From positions 5,394,016-5,458,015 of the forward strand of contig CM035305.1 of NCBI GenBank assembly GCA_002900995.3: a DNA stretch of 64,000 bases, written 5' to 3'. Shown piece after piece: positions 33,731-44,433 of this stretch. The notes under the pieces are model-generated. The model saw only the letters and a list, made by a program, of their open reading frames with translations. It had not been told where the DNA came from and searched no databases. Each line of letters begins with the position of its first letter. The first letter of the stretch is position 1. Position numbers and translations under genes: made by a program. This stretch comes from Ganoderma boninense (taxonomy: Eukaryota > Basidiomycota > Agaricomycetes > Polyporales > Polyporaceae).

Positions 33731-33852
33731 ACCATTTGGGCGAAAATGTGCGAAGTGACGGTCGCACCGTCACTTCGCCAAGAATCAGGCGCCCAAAATG
33801 ATAAGCGTGGGAGCCAAAGATTGCGAAGTCACGGATAGACCGCGACTTCGCA
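33731..33852. repeat. Two related hairpins
   Basis: Hairpin 1 has 13-bp arms GCGAAGTGACGGT (33750-33762) and ACCGTCACTTCGC (33766-33778) with a 3-nt loop, enclosed by an outer inverted pair CCATTTGGGCG / GCGCCCAAAATG. Hairpin 2 has arms TGCGAAGTC (33822-33830) and GACTTCGCA (33844-33852). The arms share GCGAAGT. They lie between the 1,276-aa gene and the assembly gap and may be remains of a foldback element. Confidence 0.65.
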
Positions 33853-33993
33853 TCACCTCAGGACGCGACATGCCAACAGTGTATAATCAATGTTAGCAAA
33901 CAGTATGTGTACCATGACATCGGCGGTGAATATATAAGTACGATTGGCACCATAAGTTTAACCAGCGGGAATCAAAGGACTCTGCGACAAATG

Positions 33994-34093
33994 NNNNNNN
34001 NNNNNNNNNNNNNNNNNNNNNNNNNNNNNNNNNNNNNNNNNNNNNNNNNNNNNNNNNNNNNNNNNNNNNNNNNNNNNNNNNNNNNNNNNNNNN
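33994..34093. other. Assembly gap (100 N)
   Basis: Exactly 100 N, a usual placeholder for a gap of unknown size. It cuts the GMC oxidoreductase gene to its right. The true missing length could be much larger than 100 bp. Confidence 0.99.
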
Positions 34094-35870
34094 ATGACGA
34101 GAAGCTACATGGCGCTGATGGTAAGCCTCGCCGTTGTGAAAACGACCGAATGCTGACCCTGCCCTTGTGCAGGGCCGGTTGTCCTTGGATGGCCGAACAC
34201 GCGACCTGGATGGGATGTGGCACTCCAAGACACCCTCGAGGCGCTTGGCATCCCCCGTATTGCCGAGCCGGTGCGTCATTCTCCTCGACGTGCCGGCCCA
34301 CTTTTTCCCGCCTTGTCTGCCCTACGATATGTTCTCTTTACTCACCTAGCGCTGGATCCACGTAGCAAGGAGGTGATCGAGTAGGGTCTGGCATGGATCT
34401 TTCGACCGTGGATCCGCGTACGAACAAACGCGTGACATCTGTGGTGAGTTCCAAGTTTCATAAATTCATACCACGTATGCAGACCTCCACATCATCCTAT
34501 AGGCCTATCTGGAACAAGCCGGCACTCGCCCAAACTTGAAGGTGCTTGTGAATGCGCCTGTGGCACGAATTCTGTCCGCTCCGGGAGAAGGCTTCACCGC
34601 CAGCGGCGTCGAATTCCTATTTGACGGGGAGAAGCACACCGTTTCGACTGCTCCCAATGGAGAAGTCATTCTTTCTGCAGGGTAGGTCTGCTTTCGTACC
34701 ATGCCGCTCGGATGTGCTTATGATTCCCTTCTATATATTCTGCAGAGCCATCAAATCTCCCCAGGTTCTCGAGCTCTCCGGTATTGGCGACACAAAGATC
34801 CTGAGTACCCTCGGTATCGACACGAAGGTCGACTTGCCCTCGGTTGGCACGAACGCGCAGGACCACCTGTTTGCGGGGGTGGCATACGAGCTGAAGGAGC
34901 CAGAGAAGTACAACACTCTTGATCCTCTATTCGACCCCGCCGTCGCAGAGGAGCATCTGAAGCTTCAGTGAGTCTATTAGACTGCTAGCATCCTTTGTTG
35001 TCGGGTCGCTAATCGATATGCAGTGCGGAAGGCAAAGGTCTCTTGACCCTCGGCATAGTGGGCATCTCCATGGCCCCACTGAAGTCCATTTCCGACAATG
35101 CCAGTGAGATTGAAGGCGCGGCGCCGACTAGTGGCGATGCCCCTGGTATCGCAGAACAGCGTGCAGAACAAGTGGCTCGGTTCAAGGAAGGCGCGGCCAA
35201 TGCGGAGTTCGTCACCATACCAAGCTTCTACAGCTTCCCGAGTACGTCGCCTTTCGAGCTCGAATGTCCATGCCCTATTCCAGGCTAAGCTTTGTGTGTC
35301 CTTGCAGACCCTCCAGCGCCTGGTGCAAAGCACGTCTCTGTGTGCACCACGCTCAACCGGCCCTTCTCGCGTGGCACGATCCACGCGGCCTCGCTGGACC
35401 CGCTCGCTCCCCCGGAGATCGACCCGCATTACTTCGAGGAGGACATCGGTACGCACTACCACCTCCTTATCGCGGTATGTACCACAGCGTCCTGACGCAC
35501 GTCCTCCACAGACCGCCTCACCTACATCGAACAAGTCAAGTTCGTCCGCAAGCTCGCGCAGACGGAGCCCTTCGCGTCCCTCCTCGGGCGCGAGGTCAAC
35601 CCTGGGCCGGACGTCCAGTCCGATGCCGACATCTCGCTCTGGCTCAAGAAGTATCTTACGACCGTCCACCACACGTCGTCGACGTGCTCGATGCTCCCGC
35701 GCGACAAGGGCGGGGTCGTCGACCCGGAGCTCAGAGTATATGGAACGAAGGGGCTGCGCGTCGTCGACTTGAGTGTCGTGCCGCTCATCCCGTCGGCGCA
35801 CACGCAGAGCGTCGTGTACGCTATCGCTGAGCAGGCGGCGGACATCATCAAGGGCACGTTTCAGGCGTAA
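34094..35870 (+). CDS. GMC oxidoreductase, N-terminus lost at gap
   Basis: Exons visible after the gap: up to 34120, 34173-34270, 34366-34443, 34503-34681, 34746-34967, 35024-35241, 35308-35448, 35512-35870, all joining in phase. Family landmarks: DEKLHGADGPVVLGWPNTRP, DPRTNKRVTSVAYLEQ, SAGAIKSPQVLELSGIGD (the second GMC signature region) and, near the C-terminus, HHTSSTCSM and IPSAHTQSVVYAIAEQAAD, which hold the two conserved active-site His positions. These FAD enzymes (AA3 class) oxidise alcohols or sugars, often producing hydrogen peroxide. The FAD-binding GxGxxG half (about 150 aa) is not in the assembly: the sequence before the gap does not contain it. It could lie in the gap or be truly missing. 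The gene converges with a second GMC gene at 36.4-38.8 kb. Confidence 0.88.
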
Positions 35871-36381
35871 GCGTGGCTCGAATGCCATTGGTTGTTGGGG
35901 GGACGGACATCGAGAAAAAGTGGGAGATGTCAGTGAGGATCCTGCAGCTCGGAGTGTGTGTTGAGATCTATAGCTGCTAGTGTGTAGAGTGTTGAAACAT
36001 TCTATCTAAGATAGATATGCCTTCCATGGGTGTCGTCGCGTCGACTGAGAACACATTTTGACTCCAAGAAATTTTTGGAACGCAAGGGATTGAGCCAGGA
36101 GGGATGTCGAGAGGGGTTGGCTCGCAGAGAATTCCTCCCATTCCTCCCTGGATTGTGAGGCATCCTCTGCTGAGCATTGCTACAGGTGTACAGACCTGCT
36201 CACAACATATGGTATATTAGCGATATGCGTACGGGAATGATATCGTTGCGAGTCAGCGTTGTCAAGTCCAAGATACGTGAAGTCCAAAATATCCGATCAG
36301 TAAGGTACAAGGTGTCCGTTTTGAGTCGAGAAGAGTCCTAAGCAAAGCAAACAAGCACACGAGTGCTGCTGAAGTACGTGT
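35871..36381. other. Convergent 3' region of two GMC genes
   Basis: About 510 bp lie between the stops of the two oppositely oriented GMC oxidoreductases. The sequence is AT-richer and includes a short inverted pair around 36010 and 36120-36160 with GGAGGAATG-type words. No gene is supported. Confidence 0.4.
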
Positions 36382-38767
36382 TCACTGAGCAGCCTTGATC
36401 AGGTCCGCCGCCTTCTCCGCAACGCCATACAGCGTGCTCTGCAAGTGCGCGCTGACCTGGAGCGGGAGGACCGACGCGTCCACAACACGGACATTCGCCG
36501 TGTCGTACACCTTCAACTGGGCGTCGACGACGCCGCCGAGGCTGCGCCTCATCATCGCCGCCGTGCCGATCGGGTGCGACACTGCGGAGAAGCCCGCGCT
36601 CGTCCCGTCCTTGTCGATCCACTTCGTCCAGTCCGCGTCCGAGCCCCCGTCGCCGTTGTCCGGGACCGTCGCGAGCCCCGGCACGGTCTCGCCGACGGAG
36701 GAGCGCAGGTCCGCGAGCGGGGACGTGGAGAGGACTTTGCGCGAGAGGCGGGCACCGGCGATCTGGACGTCGAGATCCCAGTCGACGCTGAAGTAGTTGA
36801 CGTTCACGGCGGGCTTCTTGAACGGGTCGGCGGACTGCGTTGTGCACGGCTTGTGAGCATCCAGGTATGAAAGAAAGAAAAGTTGACTGACCGAGATGGT
36901 GACGTTGCCGCGGGAAAAGGGGAGGAGCTGCCACATGTCGATACCAAGATCACTGCAGGCGCACGGTGGAAGTGAGCATATCGTGTCGTGCGTACACCAG
37001 TAACGTCAGCCGACTCACTCGGGGTACCCGCTGTCAAAGAATAGCTCCGCCACGGGGGCTAGCAGAACAAAAACCACGTCAGTCTAAGTAGTTAGTTGAC
37101 GTGTCCCCCCGTCTCAGGTCTCGTGGACACCACTAACCGTTGTTGTTAATGATGAGCCCGGCCTGGATGCCGAAAATCGTCTGCAGCGCCGACGCAGACA
37201 GCGCGTTATGCGCCTGGGACTGCGACCACTTGCTCAGCGACGACTGGATCTTCTGCACCGACGCGGCGGCGCTCGAGCCGAACAGCTGGTAGATGTTCGG
37301 GTACGCGATCGCGTCCGTCGGGCCACGGCCGCCTGTGTTGAAGCCGTTGCCACGCGCCCCAAGCGAGTTCATCGTCTGCTCCTGGAAGTTCTTGCCGACG
37401 GTCTTGAGGTCCACGAGCGTGCTGATGCCCAGTGCACCCAGGACCGCAGAGTCGCCGATGCCCGAGAGCTGAAGGAGGGCCGGGGTCTGGGCACGAAGAC
37501 AGTCAGCTCCTACGTCGGAGGAAAATCGGGGAAGGAAACGGACGTTGATAGCGCCAGCCGCGACGATGACCTCCTTGCGCGCGTACGCGACCTGTCTGCT
37601 TCCCGAGCCGTCTGCCTTCCCGAACTCGACTCCGGTGGCCACATGAGGGACGCTCGTGCCGTTCTGGAAGAGAATCTTCGTCGCCTGTCCAGTAGCGAAT
37701 AGCGTCAGTACGGCGCAACCTTCGTAGACAGCACGGCCGCGGGGAGAGACGCATGACTGACCTGGTGCTGGATGAGGATCGTCCAGCCATGGCGCCTGTC
37801 CTCGACCGGGGTGTAGTATGCCTCGATGGACGACGAGCGGTAGTCGTCCCGGTGCCAGTCGAGGGTCTGCGTTCACCCGCGCGGGCCAAGAGTCAGTCTA
37901 GTACGGGTATCGAGGACGCAACCGCGGGAAAGACGTACGAGAGGCGTGATCGAGACGCAGTTGGGCGTGCCGCCGTTCAGGTCCTTGTAGTGGTTGATGC
38001 CGGTGATGCCAACGATCGTGTTCACGAAGTCCGTCATCTGCGGGCCCCCGTACATGAGGTCCGGGTACGTGACCTGGACGGGGCCAGTCGTGCCGTGGTA
38101 GGACGCGATGGACTGCGCGCCCTTGGCGGCCTGCTGGGCATTGGGCGCGGAGAACGTCTCGGCCTGTACGCGCGACGTCAGCGACGGACATAACCTTCGG
38201 TCACGGTGCTCCGCGCGGAAGCAAACGTACCTTCTTCATGTACGAGAAGAGGCCGTCCCAGTTCCACCCCACGGACTGCTCGGAATCCTCGAGCAGGCTG
38301 GACATCGCGTCGTACTGGGCGTTCAGGCCGCGAGTCCAGTGGCCGCCGTTGATAGAGCTGCTCCCCCCAAGTGTCTTGCCGCTGCACACGTTCGCGTTTC
38401 AGTCTCCCCGTACCCGCTGCATTGTACGAAGAATTACTACGCACCCGTGAAGCACCTTCCCGCGGTCAGACTGCCACGCCCAGTCGAGGGGCCCGTTGAA
38501 TGCCTGCGCGTACTCGTAGATGTCGTACACTTGCGAGTTCCCTCTGTCGTCGCCGCCAGCCTCGATGAGGAGGATCGAGATGGCCGAGTTCTCCGCAAGG
38601 CGCGCGGCGACGGTCGTGCCCGCGAGGCCCGCGCCCACAACGATGTAGTCGTAGGTCTGCCCGGCGATGCCGCTCGTGTCGCTCGTGACGCCACTAGCGG
38701 ACGCGCTCCGGGCAAACAGCGCGACCGCGCCCACCACCGCGAGTGCGGCGAGAGAACACGAAGACAT
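36382..38767 (-). CDS. Secreted GMC oxidoreductase (AA3-like), complete
   Basis: Nine exons (38767-38445, 38381-38231, 38163-37939, 37866-37762, 37684-37544, 37486-37138, 37058-37019, 36952-36892, 36834-36382) give exactly 615 aa. A hydrophobic signal peptide ([18 protein letters not shown]) precedes the FAD motif [20 protein letters not shown] (about aa 40). [14 protein letters not shown] matches the first GMC signature region and [17 protein letters not shown] the second. The C-terminal active site reads SHPIGTAAM and [11 protein letters not shown], so both catalytic His positions are kept. Family members (glucose oxidase, aryl-alcohol oxidase, glucose dehydrogenase) act outside the cell. 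The substrate cannot be told from the sequence. The start at 38767 was preferred over an upstream in-frame ATG at 38812 because it begins the signal peptide. A TATATA word at about 38829 fits as the core promoter. Confidence 0.95.
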
Positions 38768-41003
38768 GCGGAGCGTCAGCGAGAGACAGAGGATGGGGGT
38801 CACATTGCACATTGTCTCGGAGGCGTGTTGATATATGGAGCAGAATGACCTTTTGTTGCGATCATTTTTTGCGATCGGGCTCGGGGACAGCGCGGGGGCT
38901 GTGCATACGAAGGGGATACCTGCCCGATGATGGGGCATCAAATACTGGGCGGCAGTGTCCCGACGTCGGATGGTCCGCCCAGTTTGAGGGTGGAGGTGGA
39001 GATTTCAAACATCGCCTTGGAACGACGCGAAGAGCTCTGGGTGGAGTGCGGCCCGGGCTCTGGGTCGGCAGGACACGCCCCGGCTAGAGCCCACCTGGGC
39101 TGGGAGGACATTCTCGGATGAATCCCCTCCTTCCCTCTAGAGTGTCATCGGACATGGCGTACACCCTCTGATGACGCTGGTCGTGACGTGAGAGGCGGCA
39201 CTGTCGCATACCGTTTGCCTCGACGATTGAGGGAAGTTAACAATGGGAAATAGGGCTCCGGGCGATACGTCCATGAGAGCCTAACTTGATGGCATCGACA
39301 ATCATCGAGCGCGACCGGACTTGTCTTGGTGCCCGTAACCCCATCTCAGACACTGCTCACGGACGTCCGCGCGCTGAGCGCATGCTTGCACACCCTCTAC
39401 ACATCATGGACATGTTTGATGTTCCATAACGTGAACTCCTTACTTCAGGTGTGGGGACCGCGATGGTTCCAGGCTTCTGGTGAACGAGGCATTGACCAAG
39501 CGTGGCTCGTGATCCATGCTCACTCGGCGGACGAGGCCCCCCACGAGTGATGAAATTGTATTGACGCATCGTCAAGACAACATGCATCTACACATACCTC
39601 TCTGAAAGAATGTGATGTTCATTGACAACTTGGCGAAGCTCCTAGCATAATTCCATTTGCTGAAGCGGTCGCTGTGCTCTAAAAACCTATATAAACATTT
39701 CCAAGGTTCGTAACATCCGTTAGAAGACAACGGACAGGCATGTGCTCACCGTGAATTTCGGAGACGACAACCCTCGGCTTCAAAGCTCCTATGTTTTCCT
39801 TCTGAGCCTCCACGTGCATGAGTATGTTGCAACCCAGCCGTAGTCAAGCTGTAACCCGTATTTCATTAATGTGTAAGTCTTCCTGTGAGTTCGCCATGCG
39901 GGCTCTTTGAAGAACGCGGAGTCCAAGGGAGATACCGATGGCCGACTGGAGATGGAGAGAACGTCGAAGACCATATTCTAAATAATCCATTCAGACAAGC
40001 AGGTTCTGGTTGGGATGTAGAGAATCGCTGCAGAGGATGAGGAAGACCTTTTTGGCTTGAGCGTCCTTGCACTGCCCGCATTATAGACGCTGTCCAAGCG
40101 CCCGCGAACTACCCGGGATTGTCCGGGACCCCCAGAAACAGCCTCAGCCCGTTCGAGCTCTGAGTCGACGTCGTCATCTTCAACAGACTCAACACAGCTC
40201 TTGATCTCCCTGTTTGACCTTGGTTTGACCTACAGACTAACTTTGACTTGCATAGTATCACCTTACAGTGCGACATTTCTTGGAGTCTTCTCGGTCCATA
40301 CCATACCTTAGTACGGGCGATCATCAAGACACGCAACAAGCACCGCATTCAGATCTAGAGCCTGAGGTTGCTCTTCGTTCCCATCCACAAACGCGCCAGC
40401 CCAGACTCCACTTCTGGCTCTTCGCCTCAGATAATGGTACTTAACAATGATGTGTCCCAAAGTCCGATGTGCTCTCGACGATCATCTGGACAATAGGCCT
40501 CAAAGCTTGGCAGCTCGTGTTCCACAGTCATCCAATGATGATCTCTCGGGGAGCCTTCTCCTTGTGTGACTTCTCGTTTTCCTTGACAGATACATCATCA
40601 TGATCGTCATTTACTAGACCACGAAGGACCGAGGCCGATTCTTGGCTGGCTTAGTGCGGCACAACGTAGTGCGGCCACTGACAACAACTTCTACTTCCTC
40701 TTGGCTCTCGCCGACATCGAACGGTCCTTCTCTGCCGCGGCCGACCGGGGTGCGGGTACGGTGATGTCTCCTCTGCACGGGGTCTCATGCCATGCGCCGC
40801 ACCCCACCTCGAAGCTCCCGAGATGCTTCGGGACACTCTAATTTACGGACACCTGACTTCCGTTGTGCCACCCCACGCAGAGCTTAAATAGCGTGCATGG
40901 TCCGCACCCATCTTTCCTCGCCGCTCTACGGCTCCCTCCAAGGTCCTAGATCTGAAGCACCGCTCCTCTTCCTGGCACTTCCATCGCCAACTCCCTCGAC
41001 CGA
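38768..41003. other. Intergenic, 2.2 kb, no supported gene
   Basis: This lies between the divergent starts of the GMC oxidoreductase (-) and the small secreted protein (+). Short open segments near 39870-40350 are broken by stops and match nothing I recognise. They could be remains of a mobile element but I cannot support that. Promoters of both neighbours must lie at the two ends. A TTAAATA word near 40884 is a possible TATA-like element for the secreted protein. Confidence 0.45.
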
Positions 41004-41808
41004 ATGCTCTTCTCCAAGCTCTTCTTCGTAGCGGCCGCCTTCCTCGGTGCCGCCTCGGCCGCACTCATTGGCACCGCGGAGTGCGCAAATGAACAGGTCG
41101 TGGACACCGCGTACATCGGCGCGAACAAGGACGTCAAGGTCACGCTCTCGCACTGCGCGAACGCACCGCTCGTCAACGCACACGGCGACGCCGTCTCGCA
41201 CCTCGCCAAGCGGCAAAGCAACAACGTCTGCGGCAATGCATGTACGTAACTTCGCCCGTCCCCCCTTATCAATGCTGACCTTTGACGATACCCAGGCAAC
41301 ACCTACTGCTGGTCGGGCGCGACGGGGGGCCCGACTACGTCCGATTGCACGGTCATCGCGGACGCGCTCCTCTACGAGAGCCAGAACACCGGCGTGTTCT
41401 TCAACGCCACCGCGTTTGGTGTGCGTCCCCCCGAGACCATCTCGGTTCTTGCAGATCACTGATGTGCCCCGATAGACCGCGACGAACAAGATCACGATGA
41501 CGTACAACACCTGCGAGACGTACTTCCTCAACCAGGACACCTCCACCATCACCTACTGCCGCACGGAATGGGTGCGTGTTCCCATTCGCTCGTCGTTTGT
41601 GGTATAAATGGCTGATGCGGGGGTCAATCGTCAGTCGAAGCTCGTCAACTGGCTCGCGTCGGACTGTTCCGCTGCGAACACCGCCCACGGCGGGCTGTGC
41701 GTCGCCACGGACCAGCGCTGGTATGTCCAGTGAGTGTCGTTTCCTCGCTGTCTCTCGCGCGGGGCGTAAACTCAGGCTCTGCTGCTCCACAGGCTCCAAC
41801 ATAACTAG
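41004..41808 (+). CDS. Small secreted cysteine-rich protein
   Basis: Five exons (41004-41241, 41296-41420, 41476-41571, 41635-41729, 41793-41808) give exactly 189 aa. A signal peptide (MLFSKLFFVAAAFLGAASA) is followed by a pro-region ending in a Kex2-type dibasic site, HLAKR. The mature part starts QSNNVCGNACNTYC and contains eight Cys: in NVC, GNAC, TYC, SDC, NTC, TYC, SDC and GLC. An even number of Cys in a secreted mature protein fits disulphide bonding. The pattern PTTSDCTVIADAL with a later NTC recalls loosely the spacing in fungal Ecp2/Hce2-type secreted proteins, but the resemblance is too weak to assign. The last exon is only 16 nt. If the last intron is not spliced, a TGA follows at once and the protein ends four residues shorter. 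Role unknown. Confidence 0.8.
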
Positions 41809-42155
41809 TCGCGTTGCACGAACCGGATTGCTTTTGTTGCCTGCAAATGGAGGTAGGATGTGTGGTTATGCACGGACTCGGCTCGTGGACTGTGGAACTG
41901 GACATTGTTTTCGAATGGACATTGGGTCAGACGTCGGACTCGAAATAAGTACTAAAACGAAGCACTGACTCGGAGGACTGACTGCTATTATGATGTAGTT
42001 TGCGCCGAAAGTGCGCTGAGAATTAAATGTATGATGCTTCTGATCGAGTGCTAGTGCTTTCGCTCACCCTCATCTTGACTTTCGTGTTTGACTGTCTCCG
42101 AGTGTCTTCACCAGGCTCGAAGGCGACGCGAAAAGCTAAAACAGGCAAAGAAAAA

Positions 42156-42238
42156 TACACTGAGCGGGAGTCGAACCCACGCCGCTTGCTGTCTCAAGGC
42201 AATGGAAGGCAAGCATGATACCGTTTCACCATCAGTGT
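42156..42238 (-). tRNA. tRNA-Gly (anticodon UCC) with 12-nt intron
   Basis: On the minus strand the acceptor stem ACACTGA pairs perfectly with TCAGTGT, followed by discriminator A and then a TTTTT run that serves as Pol III terminator. The D arm is GTGA/TCAT with GG in the loop. The T arm is GTGGG-TTCGACT-CCCGC, which includes the B box. The anticodon stem CTTGC/GCAAG encloses 19 nt: C-T-TCC-A, then a 12-nt insert TTGCCTTGAGAC at the canonical 37/38 position, then A. Removing it leaves 71 nt, the usual length of tRNA-Gly. Confidence 0.92.
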
Positions 42239-42889
42239 ATATTAGGCGCTATCGCTTAGAAAAGGAAAACCAGTGAGAGGTAGTCCCTGCTCTCTCCTGC
42301 TGCGCCGTACCTTGACTGCCAAGTTCTAACCACTCCCTTGTCGAATCTACATTTTCTTCCTCTACCACAAACTGGCCGGACACTTGCAATCCTGGGAGAT
42401 GCGATCAAGGCACCTACGTGCGTACTAAATATCTCGGAACTTTATGATGGGCTAACCAGGTTTTCGACCGCGAAAGTACTGCTGCTGTAGGGTTTGGGCA
42501 TGTACGCTAGCCATTGGTCTCGAGAACACAGAGAGATACCAATACTTGACCGCACAAGTTATCAAATGGCAAATGCTTCGTGTAGGAGCGACGGAAGACA
42601 GCTGACAGAGGAGCGTGCGGTGCGGTGTATCAAACCACGTCAGTGCCCTTTACCTGCAGACGATTGACCTTCTCACCTGGAAGCAGGCAACCCATACGAA
42701 TGGATGAATTATCGTGTTCTGTGTATGGAGTCCGGACTGTACCTATGCTTTTTTTGTATTCGGGACCACGCCACGGCATCTCTTTTCAACTCGTCTGCCA
42801 CTAGCAGGGAGGCGACGTGGAACTCGGACCCGCCTCAGCGTTATTTTGTTCTTTGGCTACACGGCACGAACGCTAGCCCGGCACTCACT
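42239..42889. other. Intergenic, no supported gene
   Basis: This lies between the tRNA (transcribed leftwards) and the relic of the secreted family. It is AT-rich and no open frame shows a motif. Possible promoter remnant of the relic. Confidence 0.4.
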
Positions 42890-43810
42890 TTGGTATCCTC
42901 TTCCTTTGAGTTTCTGGAGATCCTGGGTACCGCGTCCATCTCCGTCACAACCAGGACAGGCGCGGCGCTCGCGGCCGACAGGATCTTCCGACCCGGGATC
43001 GCGCACGCCGCACAGGATCTCCAGCGCGCATCTCATCTTCCCCAATGCCGACAGGGCGTCCGACAGCACGTTCGCGACACAAGTACGTCACCCCGCCAGC
43101 CCAGCCATTGTGTCGCCAAACACAAATCCCGTTTCGATCCCATCGTCAGACAAATTGCAGCTGTCCGTCAACCCCGGGACCGCTGCAAGCGCTGAGCTGG
43201 AGCCTGGCAGTGCAGTGTGCACCTCGTCCCGACCATCTCGTTCGGAACCGGAGTCGACCTCGAAGTCGCCGACACCCAGGCGACGCTCAGCATCGACCTC
43301 GATGCCCAGGCTGCGCTCGCCTTCTCCTTCTCTTCCAACGCCTCGGCCACTTCAGGCAGCAACGTCGTCCGAGATGCTCAGGAGCTGCGCGGGTCCGTTT
43401 CGAACGTGATGGTGAGGTGATGATGGGGTTGTTGTCAGCGCTGGTGCAGATGCGGGGCTGTTCGACTCCAGCGTCGCTTATCAGCTCTGGGGGGGACGAG
43501 GGGCAGCTCTGGGGAAACCGCTGGGATGTTCAACATCGGCATCGGAGGCGGGGTGGTTCAACTTCGGCGTGAATGGTGCCGGGACGGGGGACTGGTGCGC
43601 CCCGAACGCGAATATCACCTCGAACTCGACCTTGGCATCAGCCTACGGGAGTGGAGATCAGCATGGGTGGACGGGCGCCGTGACAAGCGCTGCGGGCGTC
43701 GAAACGGAAGGATGGGAGCAAGAACACCGGGCACGACGGCTGGCAGTGCATTTTTGCTAGCGTGCCCGGGACTGAAACTGGGAGCCATCCAGCGGTTCAT
43801 CGAGCCGTAG
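42890..43810 (+). pseudogene. Degenerate relative of the tandem secreted family
   Basis: A frame at 43217-43400 reads VPTISFGTGVDLEVADTQAT then LSIDLDAQAALAFSFSSN. This resembles the segment VGPTFNVNVEADASIATNL of the two genes downstream (44.4 and 48.0 kb), with the same alternating hydrophobic beta-strand pattern. The flanking frames are broken, and I could find neither a signal-peptide exon nor the Cys-containing exons. It is most easily explained as a decayed third copy on the same strand. The identification rests on one stretch only, so confidence is low. Confidence 0.35.
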
Positions 43811-44143
43811 AAGTTGGAAGGTTCCAGGTAGCTTTTATGTTATGTTACAGTCCTGCAGCGTGGCTTACAACGTCTATCCCAGTCTGCAAAGCACCGAGCC
43901 CCAAAACCCACCTTACACTCTGGCAGTCACGAACTCCGATTCCCTCTCTGCCCGTTTCTGGACACGCTGGGCGACTGCTTGAATGAGTAACGCTGGCATC
44001 TTCACACATACACACACTAAGATCTTGGCGGTAAGTCCCCAACTGCTAAGGCTGCTACTGACATTATTCCAGGGTCAACCTGAGCAGCTGTGATGCACAC
44101 AGGGCGCACCGAACATCCGTGCCCATGGGACATGGTACACAAT

Positions 44144-44332
44144 CCCACATGGGCGGCATTCCTGTGTTGAAAACGACCTCCAAACCCGGGATGGTCGCCG
44201 TCGCGAGGTCTTTCTATGCGAGGGCGGAGCGCCGACCCCCCGCCAACAGCGCGCGCACTGTGTTGGTAGGTGCCGCCTGGGAGGTCGGTATGTGCATGGT
44301 CCATCAGTCCCTCTTCCGCTTCCTTCTATAAA
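44144..44332 (+). promoter_or_regulatory. Duplicated promoter block and TATA box, paralogue 1
   Basis: CCCACATGGGCGGCATTCCT followed by GTGTTG (44144-44169) is nearly identical to a block upstream of paralogue 2 (about 47636-47662). TATAAATTCAGA at 44327-44338 matches TATAAAGTTCAGA at 47895-47907. CATG within CCCACATGGG forms a palindromic core. Conservation of these patches, while the sequence between them has diverged, suggests functional promoter elements. Confidence 0.6.
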
Positions 44333-44433
44333 TTCAGAATGCTTCCTGCGGTTGAGGTCCTCCAGGTTCCCCATTCGCATTCGTTCTTTGTTCTTCTTGT
44401 TCTTCTTGTTCTTCCCCTTCTTTCGGCTTCACC

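Noticed and set aside
39860..40360. Transposase remnant
   Set aside because: Frames are short and broken, with no catalytic motif or terminal repeats visible.
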